From NCBI GenBank assembly GCA_900548205.1, contig URJS01000023.1, positions 1 to 28,317 of the forward strand: a stretch of DNA of 28,317 nucleotides, in the 5' to 3' direction. Below are positions 14,337 to 21,157 of the stretch, one piece after another; within the stretch, counting starts at the first letter, position 1; each line of letters opens with the position of its first letter. A program made the translations under genes and the position numbers. The notes below the pieces were generated by a model that was not told the origin of the DNA, did not search any database, and was given only the letters and a program-made list of their open reading frames with translations. Source of the DNA: an uncultured Roseburia sp. Lineage in GTDB: Bacteria; Bacillota; Clostridia; Lachnospirales; Lachnospiraceae.

Positions 14337-14786
14337 ATGAGTGTAAAGACAAAAATCGTAGTGCTTCATATGAAGGAACTCATTTATACAATTATTTTTG
14401 CAGGACTTGGAATCTTACTTATCATTCTGCTGCTGTTTATGTTTTTGCCGAGGAAGGGCGACGCGGCAGCACCGACGATGAATTATGCGGCAGGCGTTTA
14501 TACCTCCTCTGTTTTGTTCGGAGATCATACCGTAGATGTGCAGGTCATTGTGGATGAAAACCGCATTCAGTCTATATCGATGGTGAATCTGGATGAGAGT
14601 GTGGCTACGATGTATCCGCTGATGCAGCCGGCGCTTGAGAATATCGGGGAGCAGGTGGTACAAAAGCAGTCGACAGAGGGGATTACTTATCAAGCAGATA
14701 ACCAGTACACCTCGGTCGTGCTGCTCAATGCGATTGAAAATGCACTTTCTAAGGCAAAGCTGGAAGCGGAGGAAGCTGTGGAATAA
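14337..14786 (+). CDS. Membrane-anchored FMN-binding-domain-like protein
   Basis: The 149-residue product has one N-terminal membrane span (about 15-37, IYTIIFAGLGILLIILLLFMF) and an extracytoplasmic domain of about 105 residues. That domain runs GVYTSSVLFGDHTVDVQVIVDENRIQSISMVN, then PALENIGEQVVQKQST, then NQYTSVVLLNAIENAL. This order of strands and helix resembles the FMN-binding domain (PF04205) found in RnfG/NqrC. The motif where flavin is attached through threonine (SGAT-T type) is degenerate here (YQADNQYTS), so covalent flavinylation by ApbE is unlikely. GGAGG lies six bases before the ATG. Function is unknown; the family link is a motif-level judgement. Confidence 0.6.
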   Translation: MSVKTKIVVLHMKELIYTIIFAGLGILLIILLLFMFLPRKGDAAAPTMNYAAGVYTSSVLFGDHTVDVQVIVDENRIQSISMVNLDESVATMYPLMQPALENIGEQVVQKQSTEGITYQADNQYTSVVLLNAIENALSKAKLEAEEAVE

Positions 14787-14806
14787 CAAAAGGGGGCTGC
14801 TGTCAC

Positions 14807-14854
14807 AAAAAGAACCCGTCTGACCGGAGTGATCCGGAAAGACGGGTTCTTTTT
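14807..14854. terminator. Bidirectional terminator between two small membrane-protein genes
   Basis: Arms 14807-14821 (AAAAAGAACCCGTCT) and 14840-14854 are perfect complements, with an inner CCGG/CCGG pair extending the stem. Five A before and five T after make it work on both strands, ending the plus-strand gene at 14786 and the minus-strand gene at 14866. Confidence 0.9.
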
Positions 14855-14865
14855 GCGGAAGTGGA

Positions 14866-15102
14866 TTATTCCGCGGCAGTCAGTGAACTGACATAGTCAT
14901 TGATTGCAGTTAAATCTGCGTAAATCGCAGGCTGCTTGCTCTGATAGATACCGTAGGCGGAATAGCCTGCCCATCCAATAAGGGCAAAGAGGATTGCCCA
15001 GCCGCAGATCATGGATAACACGCGGCGTCTTTTCTCCTTTGCGACAATCTGTTTCCGGTTCGCTTTTAGTTCTTTTTTGCGGTCTACTTTTGCCTGACTC
15101 AT
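14866..15102 (-). CDS. Small single-span membrane protein of unknown function
   Basis: The 78-residue product has a highly basic cytoplasmic head (SQAKVDRKKELKANRKQIVAKEKRRR), one membrane span near residues 30-52 (VLSMICGWAILFALIGWAGYSAYGIY), and a short outer tail. AAAGGAG lies six bases upstream of the ATG at 15102, which is better than the upstream ATG at 15120. I do not recognise a named family. It ends at the shared terminator with the FMN-binding-like gene, and a perfect 14-bp palindrome lies 22 bases upstream of its start. Confidence 0.7.
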   Translation of the reverse strand: MSQAKVDRKKELKANRKQIVAKEKRRRVLSMICGWAILFALIGWAGYSAYGIYQSKQPAIYADLTAINDYVSSLTAAE

Positions 15103-15124
15103 AAAAATCTCCTTTATCATTTCC

Positions 15125-15138
15125 GGTGCAGCTGCACC
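15125..15138. repeat. Perfect 14-bp palindrome upstream of small membrane protein gene
   Basis: GGTGCAGCTGCACC equals its own reverse complement. It sits in the 5' leader or promoter-proximal region of the minus-strand gene ending at 14866 and is followed by TTTTT on the plus strand. It may be an operator or a weak hairpin. Confidence 0.5.
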
Positions 15139-15262
15139 TTTTTCACTTTATATTCCGGGAAGCTTCGGATACTCTATACAGTATATATCCCAAATATGAA
15201 AATTTTTTGAAAATATGAGATTAATATAACGTATTTTTCGGAAAAAAGCAAGAAATGAACGC

Positions 15263-15291
15263 TTGTTATTTTGAGGCAAATTCGGTAAAAT
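15263..15291 (+). promoter_or_regulatory. Candidate promoter for thyA-folA
   Basis: TTGTTA (15263-15268) and TAAAAT (15286-15291) are 17 nt apart, placing a start around 15298 and a leader of about 30 nt before thyA. Confidence 0.5.
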
Positions 15292-15327
15292 GAAAAATCA
15301 GTAAGGAAACAGACAGGGGGAGCAGCC

Positions 15328-16176
15328 ATGAGCTATGCAGATAAGGTTTTTGTGGAAATGTGCCGCGATATTTTGGCGAATGGGACGAGCACGGAGGGCG
15401 AGGAGGTCCGCCCACATTGGGAGGACGGCGCGAGCGCGTATACGATCAAAAAATTCGGCGTTGTCAACCGCTACGATCTGGCGAAGGAATTTCCGGCGAT
15501 CACACTGCGGAAGACGGCGATCAAGACGTGCACGGAGGAGATGCTGTGGATATGGCAGCGCAAGTCGAATAATATCCATGATCTAAACAGCACGGTGTGG
15601 GACGAGTGGGCGGATGAGGATGGTTCGATCGGCAAGGCATATGGCTATCAGCTGGGGGTGAAGCATCAATATCAAGAGGGCATGATGGATCAGGTGGACC
15701 GCGTGATCTATGATTTAAAGCATCATCCGTTCAGCCGGCGTATCATGACAAATCTCTATGTGCATCAGGATTTACATGAGATGAATCTCTATCCGTGCGC
15801 TTACAGCATGACCTTTAATGTCACGCATCGGGCGGGGGATGAGAAGCTGACGCTCAATGCGGTGCTGAATCAGCGCTCGCAGGATGTGCTTGCCGCAAAT
15901 AACTGGAACGTCTGTCAGTACGCGGTACTGATGCATATGCTGGCGCAGGTGTGTGAGATGCAGGTCGGAGAGCTGCTGCATGTCATTGCTGATGCGCATA
16001 TTTACGACAGGCATATTCCGATCATAAAAGAGCTGATCGAGCGGGAGCAGTATGCAGCTCCGAAGTTTTCACTGAATCCAGAAATCAAAGATTTTTATCA
16101 GTTTACGACAAAGGACATTATGATCGAGGATTATGTGACAGGACCGCAGATCAAAAATATTCCGATTGCGGTGTAG
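15328..16176 (+). CDS. thyA: Thymidylate synthase
   Basis: The 282-residue enzyme methylates dUMP to dTMP with methylenetetrahydrofolate. The catalytic cysteine is Cys157 in LYPCAYSMTFNV. The dUMP-binding segments RSQDVLAANNWNVCQYAVL (standard form RSxDxxLGxPFN) and DAHIYDRHIPII are present. The residue after the catalytic cysteine is Ala, where most ThyA proteins have His (PCH), and the following Gln is replaced by Thr, so this is a divergent subtype. Length is near the B. subtilis ThyA size. A GGGGGAG site precedes the ATG. folA follows 78 bases later, the classic pairing that regenerates tetrahydrofolate from the dihydrofolate made here. Confidence 0.95.
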   Translation: MSYADKVFVEMCRDILANGTSTEGEEVRPHWEDGASAYTIKKFGVVNRYDLAKEFPAITLRKTAIKTCTEEMLWIWQRKSNNIHDLNSTVWDEWADEDGSIGKAYGYQLGVKHQYQEGMMDQVDRVIYDLKHHPFSRRIMTNLYVHQDLHEMNLYPCAYSMTFNVTHRAGDEKLTLNAVLNQRSQDVLAANNWNVCQYAVLMHMLAQVCEMQVGELLHVIADAHIYDRHIPIIKELIEREQYAAPKFSLNPEIKDFYQFTTKDIMIEDYVTGPQIKNIPIAV

Positions 16177-16254
16177 GGAGGAAGGTGGCAGTACCGGGAA
16201 ACATTGCTTTGCGGTATCGCACAAAAATATTTCAGATAGAGGAGGAAGTGAAAC

Positions 16255-16746
16255 GTGAACTTAATTGCAGCGGTAGACAAAAACTGGGGGATCGGAAAAA
16301 ATAATCAGCTCTTGGTAAAAATTCCGGCAGATCAGAAGTTTTTTCGCGAGACGACGACCGGGAAGGTAGTCGTAATGGGAAGAAAGACGCTGGAGAGCTT
16401 TCCAAACGGAATGCCGTTAAAAAACAGGACGAATATTGTGCTGACACATGATGAGAGCCTTCGCGTGCCGGGGGCGGCAGTTGTACATTCGCTGGAGGAG
16501 CTTTACGGGGAGCTGGCGCAGTATGACAGCAATGATATATATGTGATCGGTGGGGAGACGATCTATCGTCAGCTTTTGGATGCGTGCGATGTGGCGCATA
16601 TCACAAGGATTGATTTTGCTTATGATGCAGACGCTTATTTTCCGAATCTTGATGAACGTGCGGAGTGGAAAATCACGGCGGACAGCGAGGAGCAGACGTA
16701 TTTTGATCTGGAATATTACTTCTATAAGTATGAGCGGGTGAAGTGA
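16255..16746 (+). CDS. folA: Dihydrofolate reductase
   Basis: The 163-residue product begins MNLIAAVDKNWGIGKNNQLL, followed by VVVMGRKTLESFP and IYVIGGETIYRQLL, the three signature segments of DHFR (NADPH- and folate-binding). It reduces dihydrofolate to tetrahydrofolate, serving the upstream thymidylate synthase in the cytoplasm. The GTG start at 16255 follows GGAGG by nine bases and gives the exact family N-terminus. It is probably cotranscribed with thyA. Confidence 0.97.
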   Translation: MNLIAAVDKNWGIGKNNQLLVKIPADQKFFRETTTGKVVVMGRKTLESFPNGMPLKNRTNIVLTHDESLRVPGAAVVHSLEELYGELAQYDSNDIYVIGGETIYRQLLDACDVAHITRIDFAYDADAYFPNLDERAEWKITADSEEQTYFDLEYYFYKYERVK

Positions 16747-16806
16747 GTATGCCTCGTGGAAATGCAAGTTGAGCAAAGGCAGATGCACGGAGCTGGGCGC
16801 TTTTGA

Positions 16807-16846
16807 TTGACATAAGAGTGGATCGGGAAGTGTGTCGCTCGTTGTT
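16807..16846 (+). repeat. 40-nt dispersed repeat, copy 2
   Basis: This segment matches 426-465 at 36 of 40 bases and has the same plus-strand orientation, ending 45 bases before the ilvB start. The TTGACA at its left end lacks a matching -10 at 16-18 nt, so it is not an obvious promoter. The GAGTG (16816-16820) / CGCTC (16836-16840) pairing is kept relative to copy 1. Confidence 0.7.
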
Positions 16847-16891
16847 TTTTCAGGAGCGAAGGAGAGCAGAAAGCAGGAAAAGGAGGACGTC

Positions 16892-18613
16892 ATGGCGATC
16901 ACAGGGAAAAAGTTATTTGTGAAGGCATTACAGGCAGAGGGCGTTGATACCGTTTTTGGTTATCCGGGCGGTACGGTCACAGACCTTTTTGACGAATTAT
17001 ACAAGCAGGATGACATCGACGTCGTCCTGCCAAGACATGAGCAGGGGCTGATCCATGAGGCGGAGGGCTATGCAAAGTCCACCGGAAGGATCGGCGTTTG
17101 TCTTGTGACAAGCGGACCGGGCGCGACCAATATCATCACGGGACTTGCCGATGCCCATTATGATAATATCCCGCTGGTATGCTTTACGGGGCAGGTTCCA
17201 CTTTCGCTGATTGGAAACGACGCATTTCAGGAGGTCGATATTGTCGGGATGACAAGAAGTATCACGAAATACGGCGTTACGGTCCGAAAGAGAGAGGATT
17301 TGGGGCGTATCATAAAAATGGCGTTTTACATCGCGGGAACAGGCAGACCGGGACCTGTGCTGATCGATCTTCCCAAGGACATTCAGAATACACTGGGACC
17401 GGAGGAATATCCAAAGAGTGTACAGATCCGCGGGTATAAGCCGAATGAGGCGGTACATATCGGACAGCTTAAACGGGCATATAAGCTGTTTGAGGAAGCG
17501 AAACGACCGCTGATTCTGGCAGGCGGAGGCGTGTGCGCGGCGCACGCGGGCACAAAGCTGGTTGCATTTGCGGAAAAGACAAAGACGCCGGTGGTCACTA
17601 CGATCATGGGAAAGGGAGCGATCCCGACCAGTCATCCGCTCTATGTGGGAAACTGCGGAATGCATGGAAAATATGCGGCAAATATGGCGGTTGGACGATG
17701 CGACGTGCTGTTTTCCATCGGCACGCGTTTTAATGACCGCATCACGGGAGATTTGAATGAATTTGCGCCGGAGGCAAGGATCGTCCATATTGATGTGGAC
17801 GCAGCTTCGATCTCCAGAAATGTTGTCGTGGATGTTCCTGTCGTTTCTGATGCTGGGCTTGCGCTGGAAAAGTTGTCGGAGTGGGCAAAAGAGACGGATA
17901 CCGCCGAATGGCGGGCGCAGATCGCCGGGTGGGAGCGGGAAAATCCGCTTGAAATGCGAAGGGATTTGGGAATGACGCCGCAGATGATCTTTGAGGAGGT
18001 CAATTGCGCGTTTGACGATGCAATTTATGTGACGGACGTTGGGCAGCACCAGATGTGGGCGACGCAGTATCTGCAGTTGGATGAGCGGCGGCAGCTGATC
18101 ACCTCCGGCGGTCTTGGAACAATGGGATTTGGGCTTCCGGCGGCAATCGGAGCAAAAATTGGCAATCCAAAGCGCGAGGTCGTATGCTTTTGCGGTGACG
18201 GCGGACTGCAGATGAATATTCAGGAGCTGGCGACAGCCGTGGTGTGGGACGCGCCGGTGATCATTTGTCTGTTTCAGAACCATTCTCTGGGGATGGTGCG
18301 TCAGATGCAGCAGCTTTTCTATGGCGGGCGTTATGCGGCAACTTGTCTGGGAAGGCGAAAAAGCTGTCCGGGCACCTGTGAGGGACCTTCGCCGGGCTGT
18401 CCGCCGTATACGCCTGATTTTGTAGCGCTTGCCAAAAGCTATGGCGCACATGGCATTCGTGTGGAGCGCAGGGAGGAGATTGCGGAGGCGCTTAAGCAGG
18501 CAAGAGCCTGTGCGGATGCACCGACGATCATTGAGTTTATGATTTCTGCAGATGAGCTTGTGCTCCCGATGGTAAAGAGCGACAATCCTATGAGCGAGAT
18601 GATTTTGGGATAA
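16892..18613 (+). CDS. ilvB: Acetolactate synthase, large (catalytic) subunit
   Basis: The 573-residue enzyme makes acetolactate or acetohydroxybutyrate for branched-chain amino acids using thiamine diphosphate. The catalytic Glu is in LPRHEQ near residue 50 and the ThDP motif begins GDGGLQMN at 435. Domain order is ThDP-N, central FAD-fold, ThDP-C. Two oddities occur near the active-site entrance. The position usually occupied by Trp in VRQWQ is Met472. An insertion after FYGGRYAA carries four cysteines (485, 492, 496, 503; C-x6-C-x3-C-x6-C) before the normal PDFVALAKSYG. AGGAGG lies five bases before the ATG at 16892; the in-frame ATG at 16832 falls inside the dispersed repeat and is rejected. 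The regulatory subunit gene follows. Confidence 0.95.
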   Translation: MAITGKKLFVKALQAEGVDTVFGYPGGTVTDLFDELYKQDDIDVVLPRHEQGLIHEAEGYAKSTGRIGVCLVTSGPGATNIITGLADAHYDNIPLVCFTGQVPLSLIGNDAFQEVDIVGMTRSITKYGVTVRKREDLGRIIKMAFYIAGTGRPGPVLIDLPKDIQNTLGPEEYPKSVQIRGYKPNEAVHIGQLKRAYKLFEEAKRPLILAGGGVCAAHAGTKLVAFAEKTKTPVVTTIMGKGAIPTSHPLYVGNCGMHGKYAANMAVGRCDVLFSIGTRFNDRITGDLNEFAPEARIVHIDVDAASISRNVVVDVPVVSDAGLALEKLSEWAKETDTAEWRAQIAGWERENPLEMRRDLGMTPQMIFEEVNCAFDDAIYVTDVGQHQMWATQYLQLDERRQLITSGGLGTMGFGLPAAIGAKIGNPKREVVCFCGDGGLQMNIQELATAVVWDAPVIICLFQNHSLGMVRQMQQLFYGGRYAATCLGRRKSCPGTCEGPSPGCPPYTPDFVALAKSYGAHGIRVERREEIAEALKQARACADAPTIIEFMISADELVLPMVKSDNPMSEMILG

Positions 18614-18637
18614 AAGGAAATGGCAAAGGAGGCAATC

Positions 18638-19135
18638 ATGAAAAGACGATGGATCGCATTGTATGTGGAAAATGAGGTTGGCGTGCTGGCAAAGGTATCC
18701 GGACTTTTTTCCGGAAAATCTTATAATTTGCAGAGCCTTACCGTGGGAACGACAGAGGATGAGACAGTTTCGCGCATGACGATCTGTACGATGAGCGACG
18801 ACGTTACCTTTGAGCAGATAAAAAAGCAGCTCAATCGTATGGTAGAGGTGATCAGGGTTGCGGACCTTACCGATGTGCCGATCCATATGAAGGAAATTTT
18901 ATTTGCAAAGGCATTTGTGGTCAATGCAGAGGAAAAGCAGGAGATTTTTCAGATCGCGCAGGTGTTTGGCGTGGAGGTTGCAGATATCGGAGATGACTGT
19001 GTACTGCTGGAATGCAAGCAGACGGAGCAAAAAAATAACGATCTGCTTGCATTATTAAAGTCAAAATTTCACAGACTTGAGGTAGTAAGAGGCGGCGCGG
19101 TGGCGGTGGAGTCCATCAGTATTTCCAACCGTTAG
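18638..19135 (+). CDS. ilvH: Acetolactate synthase, small (regulatory) subunit
   Basis: This 165-residue protein has an N-terminal ACT domain (IALYVENEVGVLAKVSGLFSGKSYNLQSLTVG, residues 5-36) followed by the ALS_ss C-terminal domain (KAFVVNAEEKQEIFQIAQVFGVEVADIG). It binds valine and activates and feedback-inhibits the large subunit. GGAGG lies six bases before the ATG at 18638; an ATG at 18620 is in frame but has a poorer site. It starts 24 bases after ilvB, so the pair is cotranscribed. No ilvC or ilvD is nearby. Confidence 0.95.
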   Translation: MKRRWIALYVENEVGVLAKVSGLFSGKSYNLQSLTVGTTEDETVSRMTICTMSDDVTFEQIKKQLNRMVEVIRVADLTDVPIHMKEILFAKAFVVNAEEKQEIFQIAQVFGVEVADIGDDCVLLECKQTEQKNNDLLALLKSKFHRLEVVRGGAVAVESISISNR

Positions 19136-19170
19136 CAAAGCGTCCAAGGGAGCTATGGCGGCAGGCAAGG

Positions 19171-20214
19171 TCAGATACGCTTCTTTAAAAACGCAATGAT
19201 TTTTTCAAAGCGCATCGGCGCACCCTGAATTTCCTGCACCTTTAGGCGGTTTGCCTCGGAGAAGCCGACCAGAATCTTATGATTTGCCTCGGAGAGGTAA
19301 TCGATAATACCGTCAAGATCAGATTTTAAGTTCTTCGGACACCGAATGTAGAGGTGTCGGTTCGCACTGATATGCAGCGTATAGGAGATGCTGAAATGAT
19401 ACCAGAAGAACTTGTGCAGCGTCGAATATTTATAAATCCAGATGATCTCCCCGATGGGAACGACGGCGTTTCCGTAGACAGAGGTCTCGATAAAAAAGTG
19501 TTCCGTGATGAACATATCCTCGGTCGCAAGCTGCGGCAGTGTGGCAAGCTCCTCCTCTGCCTGCTCCAGCAATTTCTTTGGATTTCCAAAGCGTGCAAGA
19601 TCCTGACAACAGGGAGAGAGCAGCGGGAAGAAAATGTAGATCACAAACAGCACAAGGCAGATGAGCGCATAGCCTCCCGTCGCAAGAAACACCGTGTAGA
19701 GAATGACGTTGCCGGTCATGTTGTAATCCGGCTCGCTCAGGACATACTGGGAGACCTCATTTCGGATGCCGTTTTCCGTCCAGTTTAAATCGGCGGCGAG
19801 GCTGTCCAAAAGGCTTGCAAAGTTTTCCTGCCCCTCGACGATCTGCGCGCGGAAATCAGCTTTTTGGATCACGGGAAGTCCCTGCTCACTCGTAGACGGT
19901 GAGAGCAGAACGATGATGCATTCGTCGGCGCGCATGGTATAATAGTAATAGCCGATAATCGAGCCGAGACGGTTTTTGGTGTAGCCGGTGAATTTTAAAT
20001 CGGAAACTGAGGCATGCACATATTTGGTATGCGAACGGTATGTGCTCTCCAGCGTGTCCGAGGCGGAAAGCTCGTCGGGAAAGAGCGGCGCGCCGAGTGA
20101 AAAGACGACCCAGAGCATCAGCAAAAAAAGCAGATACAAAATCGGGGCAGTCAGTCTGCGCTTATAAAATTGTTTGATATTTTTTGTGATAAAATGTTCG
20201 TAATTTTCAGACAT
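19171..20214 (-). CDS. Membrane protein of unknown function, possible DUF6709-like
   Basis: The 347-residue product has one membrane span near residues 24-42 (LYLLFLLMLWVVFSLGAPLF), an extracytoplasmic loop of about 120 residues with weak strand pattern, and a second span around 170-195 (VILYTVFLATGGYALICLVLFVIYIFFPLL). A cytoplasmic C-terminal region follows, with a PH-like run (MFITEHFFIETSVYGNAVVPIGEIIWIYKY). That last segment resembles DUF6709-type proteins, where it may act in lipid or protein contact, but I am not sure of the match. The ribosome site is weak (AAAGGAT about 12 bases from the ATG). It is divergent from the methyltransferase operon and shares a symmetric promoter region with it. 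Confidence 0.7.
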   Translation of the reverse strand: MSENYEHFITKNIKQFYKRRLTAPILYLLFLLMLWVVFSLGAPLFPDELSASDTLESTYRSHTKYVHASVSDLKFTGYTKNRLGSIIGYYYYTMRADECIIVLLSPSTSEQGLPVIQKADFRAQIVEGQENFASLLDSLAADLNWTENGIRNEVSQYVLSEPDYNMTGNVILYTVFLATGGYALICLVLFVIYIFFPLLSPCCQDLARFGNPKKLLEQAEEELATLPQLATEDMFITEHFFIETSVYGNAVVPIGEIIWIYKYSTLHKFFWYHFSISYTLHISANRHLYIRCPKNLKSDLDGIIDYLSEANHKILVGFSEANRLKVQEIQGAPMRFEKIIAFLKKRI

Positions 20215-20266
20215 AAATTTGTGGGATCCTTTTACCGTTATATCATTCTTTTTCGTTTATGAGATA

Positions 20267-20295
20267 AGTATACGGGTTCTTGGAAAAATAATCAA
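20267..20295 (-). promoter_or_regulatory. Candidate promoter of the membrane-protein gene (left of divergent pair)
   Basis: On the minus strand TTGATT (20295-20290) is 17 nt from TATACT (20272-20267). The -35 lies in the left arm of the inverted repeat 20290-20318. The predicted leader is about 45 nt. Confidence 0.6.
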
Positions 20296-20318
20296 GGCAG
20301 ATTCGACAAGCCTTGATT
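20290..20318. repeat. Inverted repeat carrying both divergent -35 boxes
   Basis: AATCAAGGC (20290-20298) and GCCTTGATT (20310-20318) are perfect 9-bp arms around an 11-nt centre. Each arm supplies a TTGATT -35 element pointing outward. The layout suits an operator for a dimeric regulator acting on both genes. It could also form a hairpin. Confidence 0.6.
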
Positions 20319-20341
20319 TTAAGCGGAGAAATTGATAGTAT
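20313..20341 (+). promoter_or_regulatory. Candidate promoter of the methyltransferase-hslO-nadE operon (right of divergent pair)
   Basis: TTGATT (20313-20318) is 17 nt from TAGTAT (20336-20341), with a TG one base before the -10. The leader to the GTG start is about 30 nt. Confidence 0.55.
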
Positions 20342-20377
20342 AGCAGAGAAGTAACTGCAGAAAAGGCGGGAGGCGGT

Positions 20378-21157
20378 GTGGGATTGAGCGCGTATGGCAG
20401 TTTTGCAAAGGTCTATGATCTATTTATGGAGGATGTTCCCTATGAGGAATGGTGCGGCTATATCAGAGAGCTGCTGTTGGAAGCGCGGATCGGAGAAGGG
20501 CTGGTGCTTGAGCTTGGCTGCGGCACAGGCAGACTGACGAGGCTTCTGGCAGAGGCGGGCTATGATATGATCGGCGTTGATAATTCGGAGGAGATGCTTG
20601 CGGTTGCAAGAGAGGCGGAGGATGAGAAGGACGTCCGTGGGGATATTTTATATTTGCTTCAGGACATGCGCTCGTTTGAGTTATATGGGACGGTGCGCGC
20701 TGTGATAAGCGTCTGTGATTCGATGAATTATCTGCTAAAGGAGGAGGATTTGCTTGCGGTTTTTCGGCTGGTGAATAATTATCTGGATCCTGGAGGGCTT
20801 TTTATTTTTGATCTGAATACCGCATATAAATATCAGGAGCTTCTCGGTGAGACGACGATCAGCGAGAATCGCGAGGAGGGAAGCTTTATCTGGGAGAATT
20901 ATTACGACGAAGAAAGCGGTATCAACGAATATGCGCTGACGTTATTTATCCGGGAGGAGGGAGCGTTGTTCCGCAGATACGAGGAGACGCATTATCAGCG
21001 GGCCTATTCGGTTGATACAGTAAGACGGCTGTTGGCGGAGGCGGGCATGGAATTTGTGGCGTCCTATGACGCGTTTACGAGGGAGCCTCCTGCGCCGGAG
21101 AGTGAACGGATTTATGTGATCGCAAGAGAGCATGGAAAGAGAGCGAACGATGAATAA
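20378..21157 (+). CDS. Class I SAM-dependent methyltransferase
   Basis: The 259-residue protein starts LSAYGSFAKVYDLFM, typical of a broad group of small-molecule or RNA methyltransferases. The SAM-binding motif I is VLELGCGTGRLTRLLAEAGY near residues 46-65, followed by GVDNSEEMLAVA (motif II) and FIFDLNTAYKY (motif IV/V). Substrate is unknown. The GTG at 20378 is four bases from GGGAGG; a TTG at 20384 is the alternative with spacing 10 and would give the tighter family N-terminus. Its stop overlaps the start of hslO by eight bases, so the two are translationally coupled. Confidence 0.88.
   Translation: MGLSAYGSFAKVYDLFMEDVPYEEWCGYIRELLLEARIGEGLVLELGCGTGRLTRLLAEAGYDMIGVDNSEEMLAVAREAEDEKDVRGDILYLLQDMRSFELYGTVRAVISVCDSMNYLLKEEDLLAVFRLVNNYLDPGGLFIFDLNTAYKYQELLGETTISENREEGSFIWENYYDEESGINEYALTLFIREEGALFRRYEETHYQRAYSVDTVRRLLAEAGMEFVASYDAFTREPPAPESERIYVIAREHGKRANDE

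Noticed and set aside
16807..16835. TTGACA in repeat copy 2 as the ilvB promoter
   Set aside because: No acceptable -10 hexamer 16-18 nt downstream; the same TTGACA occurs in copy 1 with the same failing, so it is probably part of the repeat only.
16747..16891. T-box or peptide-leader attenuator before ilvB
   Set aside because: No T-box sequence, no run of Leu/Val/Ile codons and no terminator/antiterminator pair could be seen in this 145-base gap.
16997..18886. 629-residue minus-strand open frame opposite ilvB
   Set aside because: It is antisense to a clear acetolactate synthase, is rich in Arg/His/Cys as expected of a GC-biased shadow frame, and matches no family.
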